From assembly GCF_009846525.1 (NCBI RefSeq), contig NZ_CP024621.1, forward strand, positions 3,472,001-3,536,000: a stretch of DNA of 64,000 nt, given 5' to 3'. How positions within the stretch are numbered: the first letter of the stretch is position 1; the number at the start of each line of letters is the position of its first letter. The notes beneath the pieces are model-generated. The model saw only the letters and a program-made list of their open reading frames with translations. It was not told where the DNA came from and made no database searches. Below are positions 13,101 through 22,783 of this stretch, in pieces. The position numbers and the translations under genes were made by a program. The DNA comes from Halomonas meridiana (lineage in GTDB: Bacteria > Pseudomonadota > Gammaproteobacteria > Pseudomonadales > Halomonadaceae).

Positions 13101-13449
13101 GCTTCCTGACGAATCCGACCCCTGCGGCGGTGGGCGTAGCGGGTTCTTTATGTCGCTACTGGCCGACACCGGCGGCAGCGGCGGCTCGACCACGTTCGAC
13201 TTCAATGGAGACGGTACGCCCGATAGCGACGCTACGATCAACGGCAATGCCATTACCGGCCTTCAGGCAGGCACCGGCGAGCGTTTGGTGGGCGTGAACG
13301 ATGGCAACATCGAGCGCCTCTTCGTCGGCAACCCGGATGACCCAAACGCCTCACCGAATGGCGATGGCTCCATCACGATTGGTTTTAGCGACGACCATCT
13401 GGGGCGGCGCTCCTGGCGGCAGTTAACTGGGGAAGAGAACGACACCTGA
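10099..13449 (+). CDS. pilY1: Type IV pilus tip adhesin/assembly protein PilY1
   Basis: 1116 residues. A Sec signal peptide (about residues 1-25) is followed by an N-terminal von Willebrand A-like region with a D-x-S-x-S type MIDAS element, LDNSES, near residue 58. The C-terminal half from about residue 640 carries the PilC/PilY1 beta-propeller (NDGMLHGFDAKTG, GTMGAGGRTVFALDVSDP). A calcium-loop-like DFNGDGTPD sits near residue 1034. PilY1 is exported, caps the pilus and controls retraction and adhesion. It overlaps pilX by an ATGA and is the last gene before a terminator. Length is typical. Confidence 0.94.
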   Translation: MREIRFVIVAASAMVIYWSSIAACAQEAAPLPDDLTNISNAPLNVVSSVPPNVLLILDNSESGQEGLDGRVAIGVEQGDRENLLACRPGVTFDAERCPAGARSPLSKSSIMKRVGRALVDDYQGDLNLGLMAYQQNPASRTRDDAFNGGTVVWRLTERALSARYSTRANPSWYDPNFDGEWDAATKRYRARLPGTSLYAFFNVGVPGYMFEERFSTGLPSNDVTEYWRNIRNPTATRDQLVERYQGIAVQNLGWPEIEPNRVWYNSPVIAGYSGFWWNPTPIVGTYTLPLVDSLRQRGIPNWGLHTASIQLNQWEWRTTSSPGLGYLHVPIGGFNDDGTVNSNHWEAIKTKLGTQRHNWDGRGNPMTDSNWPLIAAGLTPIEGTMYTARDYFLNNTERGSSFGPYQGRRADISIPNINNPDAQQCLVNANIWLTDGLPSVDSSGNSLGNDVSGALASAEAAIKRLYDDTNARLPNPVRTYVVGFNLPPDIANLPNVSDDPLGDLARAGGTERAYFANDEASLNQVMQQVLGNIIAASQSNTSAAVNSDEFGLEDGNLLYTAGFRSEDWSGRLAASEIASDGTRSQRWNAEAELAEQAGNRRLLTYRRLDNGTESGVLLSADNSGLSSAEVRWLQGQTVPELRQRQSLLGDIINANPVYLQGTDNRAALLLAAANDGMLHGFDAKTGRELFGFLPAELTQGDAPAIRSLMQPDYNHRYFMDGTPAVREVNISGGPSAVAVGTMGAGGRTVFALDVSDPTDMRAADVLWEFRHPELGTGVTQPTITQLTDGTWAAIFGNGYNSTGYQASLFVVDLATGELIKQIQTDVGSAEAPNGLATPTVTAWPSYNGARFAYAGDLAGNMWRFSLTGNGDVNQLYQGNDSQPITSAPAVTLSSGSPDTLLISFGTGSYFRNGDIGDRSTQQLIGLRDQVNRSSTITQSDLLLQRITGENSQSGFNRRASTNFAPDSNDVGWRLELPAGERVIAAPSISSSLPRRVRFSTLLPDESDPCGGGRSGFFMSLLADTGGSGGSTTFDFNGDGTPDSDATINGNAITGLQAGTGERLVGVNDGNIERLFVGNPDDPNASPNGDGSITIGFSDDHLGRRSWRQLTGEENDT

Positions 13450-13473
13450 ACGACACTTAAGCAGGTAAAAAAC

Positions 13474-13498
13474 AGGGGAGCCATGGGCTCCCCTTTTC
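13474..13498 (+). terminator. Terminator of the minor pilin operon
   Basis: AGGGGAGCC / GGCTCCCCT stem with ATG loop and TTTT tail, 24 bases after the pilY1 stop. Confidence 0.9.
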
Positions 13499-13543
13499 GT
13501 CACACGTTGCGAATCATTACCTATTCCTAAACAACCTGCTGGC

Positions 13544-14986
13544 TTAATCCACCAGCGGTAGCAGCGCATTCAAGCTATCGCGGGCATCGCCGTAGAACAT
13601 TCGCGTGTTCTCTTTAAAGAACAGCGGGTTCTCAATACCCGAATACCCGGTACCCTGACCACGCTTGCTGACGAACACCTGCTTCGCTTCCCACACTTTG
13701 AGCACCGGCATCCCCGCAATGGGGCTGTTGGGGTCCTCTTCGGCGGCAGGGTTCACGATGTCGTTGGAGCCGATGACGATGACCACGTCGGTCGTAGCGA
13801 AGTCGTCGTTGATCTCATCCATCTCCAGCACGATATCGTAGGGCACCTTGGCTTCCGCCAGCAGTACGTTCATATGCCCTGGCAAGCGTCCGGCCACGGG
13901 GTGGATCCCAAAGCGAACGGTTTTGCCAGCCGCGCGCAGCTTACGCACGAGATCGCTGACCGCCGTTTGCGCCTGCGCCACCGCCATGCCGTAACCCGGC
14001 ACGATGATGATGCTGTCGGCATCGTTGAGTGCCGTGGCAACGCCGTTGGCATCGATGGACACCTGCTCGCCTTCGATCTCGGCAGCAGGCCCTTGGGAGC
14101 CTCCAAAGCCTCCCAAAATCACGCTGACGAAGTTGCGGTTCATCGCCTTACACATGATGTAAGAGAGAATCGCCCCGGAGGAACCCACCAGCGCCCCGGT
14201 TACGATCAGCAGGTCGTTGGAGAGCGTGAAACCAATCGCCGCCGCCGCCCAGCCGGAGTAGCTGTTCAGCATCGAGACCACCACCGGCATGTCCGCCCCG
14301 CCGATGCCCATGATCAGGTGGTAACCGATAAAGAACGCCAGCGCCGCAATCACCAGCAGCGTCCAAAAGCCTGCGCCGTTGAGGTACATAATCGCCAGCA
14401 GCAGCGAAAGCACCGCCGCACCGGCATTCAGCATGTGGCCGCCGGGCAACTGCTTTGGCTTGCCATCCACTTTGCCAGCGAGCTTGCCGAAGGCAATTAC
14501 CGAGCCGGTGAATGTCACCGCGCCGATAAAGATGCCCAGCACCACCTCGATTTGTAGGAACGTTAGCTCATCGGGCGCTTTGGTCGCCACCAGCGCCGCA
14601 AAGGCGGAGAACTGGTCCAGCGATGCCTCAGCGGCACGAGCTGCCATCACCCGGCGGCGTTCCAGGTCTGCGCTCCAGGCAACGAAGACCGCTGCCAAGC
14701 CCACGAAGCTGTGCAGCGCGGCCACGAGCTGAGGCATTTCGGTCATTTCGACCTTGCCCGCCACGTAGGCCCCGATGCCTGCGCCAATCAGCATCATGGG
14801 AATCAGCCACCAGTAGGCGCCAATACCGGGGCCGAAGGAGGTGAAAAACACCGCCAACGCCATCCCGACGATGCCGTACCACACGGCTCGCTTGGCCTTT
14901 TCCTGATTACTCAGCCCGCCCAGCGACAGAATAAACAGCACGCTTGCCGCAATCGCCGCGGCAGATACGAATCCTTGCTCTAACAT
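13544..14986 (-). CDS. pntB: NAD(P) transhydrogenase subunit beta
   Basis: 480 residues, full length. The first 270 or so are hydrophobic, about nine helices. The C-terminal NADP(H)-binding domain III holds [26 protein letters not shown] and [15 protein letters not shown]. With PntA it forms the proton-translocating transhydrogenase of the inner membrane, which makes NADPH from NADH. It lies 16 bases after pntA and is cotranscribed with it. Confidence 0.97.
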   Translation of the reverse strand: MLEQGFVSAAAIAASVLFILSLGGLSNQEKAKRAVWYGIVGMALAVFFTSFGPGIGAYWWLIPMMLIGAGIGAYVAGKVEMTEMPQLVAALHSFVGLAAVFVAWSADLERRRVMAARAAEASLDQFSAFAALVATKAPDELTFLQIEVVLGIFIGAVTFTGSVIAFGKLAGKVDGKPKQLPGGHMLNAGAAVLSLLLAIMYLNGAGFWTLLVIAALAFFIGYHLIMGIGGADMPVVVSMLNSYSGWAAAAIGFTLSNDLLIVTGALVGSSGAILSYIMCKAMNRNFVSVILGGFGGSQGPAAEIEGEQVSIDANGVATALNDADSIIIVPGYGMAVAQAQTAVSDLVRKLRAAGKTVRFGIHPVAGRLPGHMNVLLAEAKVPYDIVLEMDEINDDFATTDVVIVIGSNDIVNPAAEEDPNSPIAGMPVLKVWEAKQVFVSKRGQGTGYSGIENPLFFKENTRMFYGDARDSLNALLPLVD

Positions 14987-15002
14987 ATCGTCTCTCCGCC
15001 GC

Positions 15003-16574
15003 TTAGGATTTTTGGAACATGGCCAGCATCCGGCGTGTCACCAGGAAGCCACCCACGATATTGATAGACGCGATCAGTACGGAAATACCCGCCAGCACGC
15101 TCACCACCGCACTGCCCGAGCCAATCTGCAGGATCGCCCCCAGAACAATGATGCCGGAAATGGCGTTGGTCACCGCCATCAGCGGGGTGTGCAGTGAATG
15201 GCTCACTTTCCAAATCACCTGGAAGCCAATGAAGCAGGCCAATACGAAGACGATAAAGTGCTGCATGAACGAAGCAGGCGCCACAAGTCCCAACAACAGC
15301 ATGAGCGCGCCCCCTACGGCCAGCATGGTGACCTGGCGCTTGGTTTGCGCCTTGAAGGTGGCCAGTTCGGCGGCTTTCTTCTCTTCGGGCGTGGGCTCTT
15401 TCTCTTTTTTCTTCGGCTTGGCCGCGCCAATGGCTTTCACCTTCGGCGGCGGCGGTGGGAAGGTGACTTCCCCTTGGTGCGTCACCGTGGCCCCACGAAT
15501 CACGTCGTCATCCATGTTGTGATGGATCACGCCGTCTTTCTCCGGGGTGAGATCGGTGAGCATGTGGCGAATATTGGTGGCGTAAAGCAGTGACGCTTGC
15601 GTCGCCATGCGCGAGGGGAAGTCGGTGTAGCCAATCACCACCACGCCGTTATCGCTCACCACGCGCTCGTCGGGCTGCGTCAGGTCGCAATTACCGCCCT
15701 TCTCGGCGGCCAAATCCACGATCACCGAACCGGGTTTCATGGCGGCGACCATATCTTCCAGCCAGAGCTTGGGCGCGGGCTTGCCGGGAATCAGTGCCGT
15801 GGTAATCACGATATCCACGTCTGGAGCCTGTTCGCGGAAGCACGCGAGCTGCTTTTCGCGGAACTCAGGGCTCGAAGGGGCCGCGTAGCCACCGCTCTCG
15901 GAGCCGTCCTGGCTATCCTCGAAATCGAGGAACAGGAACTCGGCGCCCATGGATTCGATCTGCTCGGAAACCTCAGGGCGCACGTCAAAAGCGCGCACTA
16001 CGGCGCCTAGGCTCGTCGCCGTGCCAATCGCCGCCAAGCCCGCCACCCCAGCACCGATCACCAGTACTTTCGCAGGCGGCACCTTGCCCGCCGCCGTCAC
16101 CTGACCGGTGAAGAAGCGGCCAAAGTTATTGCCCGCCTCGATTACGGCCCGGTAACCCGCGATGTTGGCCATGGAGGAAAGCGCATCCATCTTCTGCGCC
16201 CGAGAAATACGCGGCACCATGTCCATCGCGATGACGGTGGCACCCTGGGCTTTGCAGGTTTCCAGCAACGCTTCGTTTTGGGCTGGCCAGAAGAAGGCGA
16301 TCAGCGTTTGGCCTTTGCGTAGCCGCTTGGCCTCTTCATCAGAGGGCTCGCGAACTTTAATCACCACCTCTGCATCGCGCCACAGCGCATCGGCGCTCTC
16401 GATCACGGTGACGCCAGCATCGCGATAGGTGTCGTCATTGAACCCGGCGGCCAAGCCCGCCCCCGTTTCGATGAGGCACTCATGGCCCAGCTTTTGAAGA
16501 TGCTTTGCGCTCTCGGGGGTCAGCGCGACCCGCGCTTCTCCCCGGGCACTCTCTTTTGGTGCGCCTATTTTCAC
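15003..16574 (-). CDS. pntA: NAD(P) transhydrogenase subunit alpha (unsplit)
   Basis: 523 residues from GTG at 16574 (VKIGAPKES), with GGGAGA upstream; an upstream start at 16619 lacks family similarity. The NAD(H)-binding domain I spans residues 1-380 or so, with [13 protein letters not shown] as the Rossmann loop. A Lys/Glu/Pro-rich linker follows ([18 protein letters not shown]), then four C-terminal membrane helices. The single-chain alpha form is that of E. coli rather than the split PntAA/PntAB of alphaproteobacteria. Operon pntA-pntB. Confidence 0.97.
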   Translation of the reverse strand: MKIGAPKESARGEARVALTPESAKHLQKLGHECLIETGAGLAAGFNDDTYRDAGVTVIESADALWRDAEVVIKVREPSDEEAKRLRKGQTLIAFFWPAQNEALLETCKAQGATVIAMDMVPRISRAQKMDALSSMANIAGYRAVIEAGNNFGRFFTGQVTAAGKVPPAKVLVIGAGVAGLAAIGTATSLGAVVRAFDVRPEVSEQIESMGAEFLFLDFEDSQDGSESGGYAAPSSPEFREKQLACFREQAPDVDIVITTALIPGKPAPKLWLEDMVAAMKPGSVIVDLAAEKGGNCDLTQPDERVVSDNGVVVIGYTDFPSRMATQASLLYATNIRHMLTDLTPEKDGVIHHNMDDDVIRGATVTHQGEVTFPPPPPKVKAIGAAKPKKKEKEPTPEEKKAAELATFKAQTKRQVTMLAVGGALMLLLGLVAPASFMQHFIVFVLACFIGFQVIWKVSHSLHTPLMAVTNAISGIIVLGAILQIGSGSAVVSVLAGISVLIASINIVGGFLVTRRMLAMFQKS

Positions 16575-16788
16575 ACGCTTTCTCCCTTGGTTGTCCCGCC
16601 AACAGCGCCGCCCCCTCACCGCCAGCGTGTCATCGCTAGCGTCGTTGAGCGCTGTTCATTCACTGCGGCGCCAAACAACGCGCCAGCTAGCAGTTTAGGA
16701 TCTAACGCCGAGCCTGCCAGTGACCATTCAACCTTTGCTTCAACTGCGTTGTTTATCTACAACACGTTGATCTGGAAAAGGGAGTGCT

Positions 16789-17712
16789 TTAACGGCGCAC
16801 GGTGTTGGCAAAGGCGGTGAGTTCTTCGTACAGCCATACGTTGGCAGGCGCATTGGCGTAGAGGCTGTGCTGGATCAGCGTCATGGTCAATTCGGGAAGT
16901 TCGTCCGGTGGGGCCACCATGCGTACGGGCAGCATGGCAACGAAGCGCTCGGCCATTTGGCGAGGCAAGGTAATGATCGCGTCGGTCAGCGCCACGACCC
17001 GTGCGGCGGCGATGTAGTTGAGGTTTTTCGAGATCACCCGGCGGCTCAATCCGTGCTGGGCGAGACAGCTCTCGATACGGCTGGGCAGCAGACCGCTGAT
17101 ATCGGCGAGTTCTACGTGGAGCTGGCGGGCAAATGCCTCGAGTTCCAGCGCTTCCCCCACGTGCGGATTGTGCTGGGCCGCCAGACACACCAGCTCTTCG
17201 TGCATCCAGGGCGTTTGCACCACGCCGCTAGGGAGCGATGACTGGCGATCCAGCCCTACCACCATGTCTACTTGGCGCTGCTCTAACGCGTCGCTCAGGA
17301 CGTCGGGAGTAATCAGCTCGATGGAAAAACTAATCCCGGGGGCATAGCTCAACAGTTGGCTCAGAAACGCCGGGTACATGACCTCTTCGAAGTAGTCGGT
17401 GGTCGCCAGGGTAAAGTGCCGAGTGCTGGTCGCGGGGGCAAAGGTGGCTGGCGGTGCCAACCCCGCCTGTAACGACGTCAATGCCTGTTGCACTACGGGG
17501 AGCAGCGCCATGGCGCGGGGCGTGGGCTGCAGGCCCTGCTCGGTGCGTACCAATAGCGGGTCGTCTAGCGCGTCACGCAGGCGTTTGAGCGAATGACTGA
17601 GCGCTGGCTGGCTCAAGTGAAGCTTTTCGGCAGCGCGAGTGACGTGTCGCTCACGCATGAGCATCTCGAAGACCAGCAGCAAATTCAGATCAAAGTGGCG
17701 GAGCGACCGCAT
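16789..17712 (-). CDS. LysR-family transcriptional regulator
   Basis: 307 residues. An N-terminal winged helix-turn-helix (THVTRAAEKLHLSQPALSHS, about residues 20-45) is followed by the LysR effector domain. It is transcribed away from speB, 150 bases apart, the classic arrangement of a LysR regulator controlling its divergent neighbour. It may therefore respond to agmatine or a related guanidino compound; that is inference from position. Confidence 0.88.
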   Translation of the reverse strand: MRSLRHFDLNLLLVFEMLMRERHVTRAAEKLHLSQPALSHSLKRLRDALDDPLLVRTEQGLQPTPRAMALLPVVQQALTSLQAGLAPPATFAPATSTRHFTLATTDYFEEVMYPAFLSQLLSYAPGISFSIELITPDVLSDALEQRQVDMVVGLDRQSSLPSGVVQTPWMHEELVCLAAQHNPHVGEALELEAFARQLHVELADISGLLPSRIESCLAQHGLSRRVISKNLNYIAAARVVALTDAIITLPRQMAERFVAMLPVRMVAPPDELPELTMTLIQHSLYANAPANVWLYEELTAFANTVRR

Positions 17713-17862
17713 AGCGCCTCACTATTCATACAATGAATGATTTCATTCTAAACATTCATTTCATTCATCGCGAAAAATTCCTTATCGTCGCGCTGCGTCG
17801 AGCCATCCGCTCGCTTTCCACTCAACGCCCGTTTGCCGGTCAACCATAGGAGCACACGCTAG
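17713..17862. promoter_or_regulatory. LysR / speB divergent promoter region
   Basis: 150 bases with interrupted ATTCATT/AATGAAT repeats next to the LysR start (TTCATACAATGAA, CATTCATTTCATTC). These are the kind of dyad a LysR protein would bind. Functional assignment is inference. Confidence 0.45.
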
Positions 17863-18783
17863 GTGACCCCATCACAGATCATGCCCAGCCTGTTTGGTGA
17901 CGTTATCTCCACGTTTATGGGCGTGCCCAAAGCCACCGATCCCAACGCCACCGATGCCGACGTCGTGGTCAGCGGCGTGCCGTTCGACTTGGCGTGCTCT
18001 GGCCGTTCTGGCACGCGGATGGGGCCGAACGCCATTCGCCAAAGCACCGCCAACCTGATTTGGGAAGGCAAGCGCTGGCCGTGGGATTTTGCTCTGGAAG
18101 ATCGCCTACGGGTGTGTGATGCCGGCAACCTGGATTACGCCTATGGCGAGCCTGAAAGCCTGGTGGATAACCTGGAAACCCACGCCATGCGCTGGCTGAA
18201 AGCGGGTAAGAAGATGCTGACGCTGGGTGGTGACCACTACATCAGCCTGCCGCTGCTGCGCGCTCACGCCCGTGAGCACGGCCCGCTGGCACTGATTCAT
18301 TTCGATGCCCATACCGATACCTATGAGCAAGGCACGCGCTTTGACCACGGCACCATTTTCCACCATGCCTTACAGGAAGGCTTGGTCGTGCCGGAGCACT
18401 CGCTGCAAATCGGTATTCGCACTAGCTATGACCGGAGCAACCATCCTTACGAAGTACTGGATGCCGATTGGGTGAACGACCACGGCCCGGCGGCGGTGCT
18501 GGAGCGGATTCGTGCGCGAGTGGGTCACCACCCCGCGTATGTCACGCTGGATATTGATGGCCTGGACCCCGCCTTCGCACCGGGCACCGGCACGCCGGTA
18601 TGCGGCGGCATGTCCACCGACCTGATGCTGAAAGTGATGCGCGGCATGGTCGGTATGGAGCTGGTCGGCATGGACTTGGTGGAGGTGAATCCGGCCTACG
18701 ACCACGGCGATATTACTTCGCTGGCGGCAGCCACGCTGGGATTGGAGTTTCTTTACACGCTCGCGGCCTCCAAAAAGGCGTAG
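17863..18783 (+). CDS. speB: Agmatinase (ureohydrolase family)
   Basis: 306 residues, closely resembling SpeB through its whole length. Binuclear manganese ligands are visible in GGDHYISLP, HFDAHTDTY and LDIDGLDPAFAPGTGTP. It hydrolyses agmatine to putrescine and urea in the cytoplasm. The start used is GTG at 17863, ten bases after AGGAG; ATG at 17881 is a possible shorter start. Guanidinobutyrase is the main alternative because of the adjacent LysR gene, but the sequence is nearer to SpeB. Confidence 0.9.
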   Translation: MTPSQIMPSLFGDVISTFMGVPKATDPNATDADVVVSGVPFDLACSGRSGTRMGPNAIRQSTANLIWEGKRWPWDFALEDRLRVCDAGNLDYAYGEPESLVDNLETHAMRWLKAGKKMLTLGGDHYISLPLLRAHAREHGPLALIHFDAHTDTYEQGTRFDHGTIFHHALQEGLVVPEHSLQIGIRTSYDRSNHPYEVLDADWVNDHGPAAVLERIRARVGHHPAYVTLDIDGLDPAFAPGTGTPVCGGMSTDLMLKVMRGMVGMELVGMDLVEVNPAYDHGDITSLAAATLGLEFLYTLAASKKA

Positions 18784-18812
18784 GCGTTTCGCCGCTCACC
18801 TTGCGGAAGCGC

Positions 18813-19043
18813 TCAGCGTAGGGTCAGGTCAATGACCAGTAGCAGCGCCAGTGCCCCGACGGCCGGCCAAGGACTTTTCAGCACGACGCCAAACAGGGTG
18901 AGCGGAATCAAAACGGTCAGCGCTGCCAGCACATGCGGCAGCGCCGCCGCGCCGCTTGTCCACATACTGCCAATGACGAGCAACCCCAGTAGGCCTAAGC
19001 ACAGCCCCAGCCAAACACCTCGTTGACGATATCTTGATGGCAT
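18813..19043 (-). CDS. Small hydrophobic protein, function unknown
   Basis: 76 residues with about three hydrophobic segments (GVWLGLCLGLLGLLVIGSMW; HVLAALTVLIPLTLFGVVL; AVGALALLLVIDL). It is not a family I can name with confidence. It converges on speB and lies upstream of the ABC exporter on the same strand, 87 bases away. Probably an inner-membrane protein. Confidence 0.55.
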   Translation of the reverse strand: MPSRYRQRGVWLGLCLGLLGLLVIGSMWTSGAAALPHVLAALTVLIPLTLFGVVLKSPWPAVGALALLLVIDLTLR

Positions 19044-19130
19044 TTTCTCGCCTCTCCTTACCCTATCCCCCTGCCCTATCAGGTACCGTGCGTGGCCGCT
19101 GGCCTGTCATGGTGGCCAGTCGCGTGTCGC

Positions 19131-20894
19131 TCATGCGTGTTGTCCGAACTGCAGCGCCGCGAGGTGACGATAGAGATCACTGCGCTCCATGAGCGAGGCG
19201 TGCGTGCCGGACGCCACCAGCCGCCCCTCTTGAATGACTAGTAAACGGTCTGCATGCACCACCGTTGCCAAACGGTGCGCAATCACGATGCTGGTTCGCC
19301 CCTGCATCAGCCGGTCTAACGCGCGCTGCACCAATCGCTCGCTCTCTGCATCCAGCGCGCTGGTGGCTTCATCCAACAGCAGCACCGCTGGGTTTTTCAG
19401 CAGCGCACGGGCAATGGCCAACCGCTGACGCTGACCGCCCGAGAGCTGCACCCCGCCCGGCCCCAGCGGCGTATCGAACCCTTGCGGCAGCGCCTCAATG
19501 AACGCGAGCGCGTTGGCGTCTTGGGCGGCCAGGCGAAGCTGCGCTTCAGTGGCTTCTGGGCAGCCGTAGCGCAGGTTCTCCGCCACGGTGCCACTGAACA
19601 GTACCGGCGACTGAGCGACCAAGCCCAGCGCACCGCGTAGCTCGGACAGCGCCAAGGTGCGAATATCCACGTCATCCAGCATGACGTGCCCCTGATCAGG
19701 ATCGTAAAAACGCAGTAGCAGTGCCAGCAACGTGCTTTTACCCGCACCGGAGGGGCCCACCACCGCGACCCGCTCACCAGGTCGAATATGAAGATTGATC
19801 GCGTCCAGCGCGGGCGTAGAGCGTCCAGGATACGTGAAGCGCACCTGCGCAAGCGTCAGCGCTCCTCGAAGTGGCTGAGCCAGCGTGACCGGCTGCGCCG
19901 GTGACTGAATGGTAGGGGGCGTCTCGAGCAGCTCCAGCAGACGCTCGGCAGCGCCAGCGGCGCGCTGCACATCGCCCGCCACTTCGGCCAGCGTCGCAAC
20001 CGCGCCAGCGGCTAGCACGGCGTAGAAGATGAACGCGGAGAGTTCACCGGGGCTCATACTGCCTTCCAGCACCGCAAGACCGCCCTGCCACAGCATCACC
20101 CCCACGGCACTGAATACCACCAGCATGGCCACACCGGTCAGCCATGCCCGCTGGCGGGTACGCGCCACGGCGCTGCCAAACGCCTGTTCGACCCGCTGGC
20201 CGTAGCGGTGGCGCTCACCGGCTTCCTGAGTGAACGCTTGCACGGTCGGCAAGCCGCTGAGCGCCTCTTCGGCGTAGCGGCCTACTTCCGCCACGTGGTT
20301 CTGGCTGGTGCGCGAGAGCCGTCGCACCCGCCGCCCATACCACACGATGGGCAGCAGCGTCGCGGGAATGCCCACCAGCACCAGCGTAGAGAGCCAGGGC
20401 TGGTTCAGCAACATGAGTACCACGGCGCCAACCAGCATGACGCCATTGCGCAACGCCAAGGAGATCGACGAACCAAACAGGCTCTGCAGCACACTGGTAT
20501 CCGCCGTCAGGCGCGAGGCGATCTCTCCGGCGGCGCGTCCGTCGCTCGCGCTTTCAAAAAAGCTGGGCTCCAAGGAGAGCAGATGCTCGAACACCCGCTG
20601 GCGTAGATCCGCCGCTAATCGCTCCCCAATCCAAGTGACTTGGTAGTAACGCAGCGCCGAGGCGGCCGCCAATAGCGCCACGATGCCAAGCAGGACCCCC
20701 AACGTCGTGGCAAGCGCATGGGCATCGGCCGCGAGAAAGCCTTGATCAATGACGCGTCTCAGGCCATGGCCCAGCAACAGCACGCTGCCAGACGCGACCA
20801 ATAGCGCGCCCCCCGCCAGCGCTACGCGCAGGCGATAGGGGCGAAGAAAATGCAGCAGCCGAAGAAGAACACGCGGACGAGAAGAGTGACTCAT
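19131..20894 (-). CDS. ABC exporter, fused permease and ATPase
   Basis: 587 residues, a half-transporter of the MsbA/LmrA type. Six membrane helices (to about residue 310) are followed by an ATPase domain with Walker A GPSGAGKST, signature LSGGQRQRLAIARALL and Walker B VLLLDEATSALD, plus the H-loop IVIAHRLAT. It should act as a homodimer that exports a lipid or drug from the inner membrane. No neighbour tells the substrate. Confidence 0.9.
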   Translation of the reverse strand: MSHSSRPRVLLRLLHFLRPYRLRVALAGGALLVASGSVLLLGHGLRRVIDQGFLAADAHALATTLGVLLGIVALLAAASALRYYQVTWIGERLAADLRQRVFEHLLSLEPSFFESASDGRAAGEIASRLTADTSVLQSLFGSSISLALRNGVMLVGAVVLMLLNQPWLSTLVLVGIPATLLPIVWYGRRVRRLSRTSQNHVAEVGRYAEEALSGLPTVQAFTQEAGERHRYGQRVEQAFGSAVARTRQRAWLTGVAMLVVFSAVGVMLWQGGLAVLEGSMSPGELSAFIFYAVLAAGAVATLAEVAGDVQRAAGAAERLLELLETPPTIQSPAQPVTLAQPLRGALTLAQVRFTYPGRSTPALDAINLHIRPGERVAVVGPSGAGKSTLLALLLRFYDPDQGHVMLDDVDIRTLALSELRGALGLVAQSPVLFSGTVAENLRYGCPEATEAQLRLAAQDANALAFIEALPQGFDTPLGPGGVQLSGGQRQRLAIARALLKNPAVLLLDEATSALDAESERLVQRALDRLMQGRTSIVIAHRLATVVHADRLLVIQEGRLVASGTHASLMERSDLYRHLAALQFGQHA

Positions 20895-20984
20895 GGGGAG
20901 GACTCGGCAGCAGGGAACAGCCGTTGACCATAGCAGGCATCAGGCGTTTCTGCAGGGCCTACATGAAAACGTGACTGCCCGCGC

Positions 20985-21668
20985 CTAGACGGACTCACCG
21001 GTATCGTGAGGAGACGCCAGTAATCCCAAACGAATGGCTTCGTGCACTAGGCCCGCCGTGTGACGGACGCCCAGGCGACGCATGATGTCGGCACGATGTG
21101 TTTCGATGGTTTTAATGCTGACATTGAGCTGATCGGCAATCGCTTTGCTGCGAAACCCTTGGGCCACCAGCTGCAGCACCTCACACTGGCGCGCGGTAAG
21201 CGGGTTGTCATGGGGCGCCTTCACGCCCAGCCATGACGCCACACTAACGAAATGCTCAGGCTCCATGGCCGTCAGCATGAACTGCTCGCCCCGGGCAGCC
21301 TTTTGAATGGCGGCCTCTAACGCCGCCACGTCGGCGTTCTTATGCAGGAGGCCGCATATACCCGCTTCGAAAAGACGGTGTATGTAGCTATCGCTGGAGT
21401 AGCTGGAGAGAATGACGATGCGCAGCGTGGGACACAGCGATGTGAGCTGTGCCAGCAGTTCAACCCCTTTCAAGGACACAACGGCTGCGTCGATGAGCGC
21501 CACGTCCATGTCTTGGTTGGCGACTTCGCTTATCAATTGTTGCTCAGACCCGACCTCTGCCACCACGGTCATCTTGTCGAAGGTTTCAATCAAGGAACTG
21601 ATCGCGGAACGCACAAGCCGATGCTCATCGGCCAGTAATATCCGAGTCGTATTATCTGAACGTTTCAT
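20985..21668 (-). CDS. NarL/LuxR-type response regulator
   Basis: 227 residues from ATG at 21668 (MKRSDNTTR). The receiver domain has acidic residues Asp14 and Glu15, phosphoacceptor Asp60 (ALIDAA) and Lys110, so phosphorylation should work. A LuxR helix-turn-helix (LTARQCEVLQLVAQGFRSKA, then TIETHRADIMRRLGV) occupies about residues 155-220. No sensor kinase gene is adjacent. A second, degenerate regulator lies 205 bases upstream on the same strand and looks like a paralogue. An earlier in-frame start at 21779 adds a stretch without family character. Confidence 0.87.
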   Translation of the reverse strand: MKRSDNTTRILLADEHRLVRSAISSLIETFDKMTVVAEVGSEQQLISEVANQDMDVALIDAAVVSLKGVELLAQLTSLCPTLRIVILSSYSSDSYIHRLFEAGICGLLHKNADVAALEAAIQKAARGEQFMLTAMEPEHFVSVASWLGVKAPHDNPLTARQCEVLQLVAQGFRSKAIADQLNVSIKTIETHRADIMRRLGVRHTAGLVHEAIRLGLLASPHDTGESV

Positions 21669-21873
21669 GGAATATGCCAAAACCTTGACAAGGTAAAAAC
21701 CTGCTGTAGAACCCCCTCGCAAGCACGGGTCCATTGTTATCTTGGTACCGGTCGAACGTCGGCACACCTCGTCACACAAACGTAAGGAAAACCCGCCACA
21801 AGCAACTAACTAAGCTTATTTGACCCGCACGTTAACTCACTGACCTGCAAAGCAGTATAAGCAAAAACCCTGA

Positions 21874-22431
21874 TTATCGTTCCGATTCCAGGATGCCCAG
21901 GCGCAGCGCTTTTTCAAGCATGTCGTGGAGTGCATCAAGGGTTTGTGGAGCGTTTGCCGATGCGCTGGTTCTATGCGACAGCGTACCGACATCTGGGCGA
22001 CCAAACAGCCGCTTCAAAATGGTAGGACACAAAAACATCTCCCCCTTAGCCGCAGCGTGAAGGGCGACTTCCAGCTCGTCAACACCCGCCTCCCGCAGCA
22101 AAAAACCGTGAGCCCCTGACTGAAAGACACGCTTGACCTCGTCAACGCTTGGGTTAACGGAAATGATCACCACCCGCGTATCCAAACCAACGTTACGCAG
22201 CCGCTTGATGACCTCGACGCTGGTTTGACTGGGAAACTGGGCATCGATCAGGGCCACATCGACCGGTAACGCCGCCGTAATGGCATCCAACAGATGCGGG
22301 CAAGGCACGCTGGCCACGACATCGACCTGTGGGAAACGCTCGAGGACACGGCACAGCCCTTCTCGTATAAAGCCGCTTTCATTGACGACGACGACCCTAA
22401 TCGTTGCCCCAGCACTGCTGTGCGAACTCAT
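21874..22431 (-). CDS. Degenerate response-regulator receiver protein without DNA-binding domain
   Basis: 185 residues. The receiver fold is clear and Asp63 is kept (ALIDAQ), but the acidic pair is Asn17-Glu18 (VVVNES) and the conserved lysine is Arg113 (GFLLREAG). After the receiver there is a linker rich in Ser and Ala, then a short ALHDMLEKALRLGILESE that resembles the last helix of the neighbouring LuxR regulator. The helix-turn-helix core is missing. It may be a phosphorylation-independent partner or decoy for the regulator next to it, or a decaying paralogue. Confidence 0.75.
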   Translation of the reverse strand: MSSHSSAGATIRVVVVNESGFIREGLCRVLERFPQVDVVASVPCPHLLDAITAALPVDVALIDAQFPSQTSVEVIKRLRNVGLDTRVVIISVNPSVDEVKRVFQSGAHGFLLREAGVDELEVALHAAAKGEMFLCPTILKRLFGRPDVGTLSHRTSASANAPQTLDALHDMLEKALRLGILESER

Positions 22432-22783
22432 TGCGCACTTCTCCCAAAACCTGACTATCTTGCGGCGCGCCCTGCCGGTTAGAACGCTCCCTGTACTTGC
22501 TAAAGTAAATATCTTGGCCCGCTTTTATTGTTCATGAGCGTAAGTTGGCTGGGTTAACCGTTATCGACATTGGGTCAGGTTATTCTCTACATAAAAACCC
22601 TGAGTCGACGTTAAAAACACGGCTGACTGATCAGCCCTTAAATACGCTTATAGTTTAAAGCATGAGCGAAGACACGCCGAGATTTAGACTTAAGTTAAGA
22701 GCAGTTTAGTGGAACATAAGACGGTGTAGGCTTTATTTCATCAGGGAACTATTCGCACGCCAGCCTACTTTCAACGCTCGCGC
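22432..22783. other. Intergenic region, no gene
   Basis: About 350 bases between two minus-strand genes. It holds a short perfect hairpin (GGCTGA / TCAGCC, near 22622) without a clear U-tract. The promoter of the degenerate regulator must lie at its left. No gene is seen. Confidence 0.5.

Noticed and set aside
16575..16788. Possible small gene between pntA and the LysR gene
   Set aside because: No frame with start, ribosome site and plausible composition; best read as the pntA promoter region.
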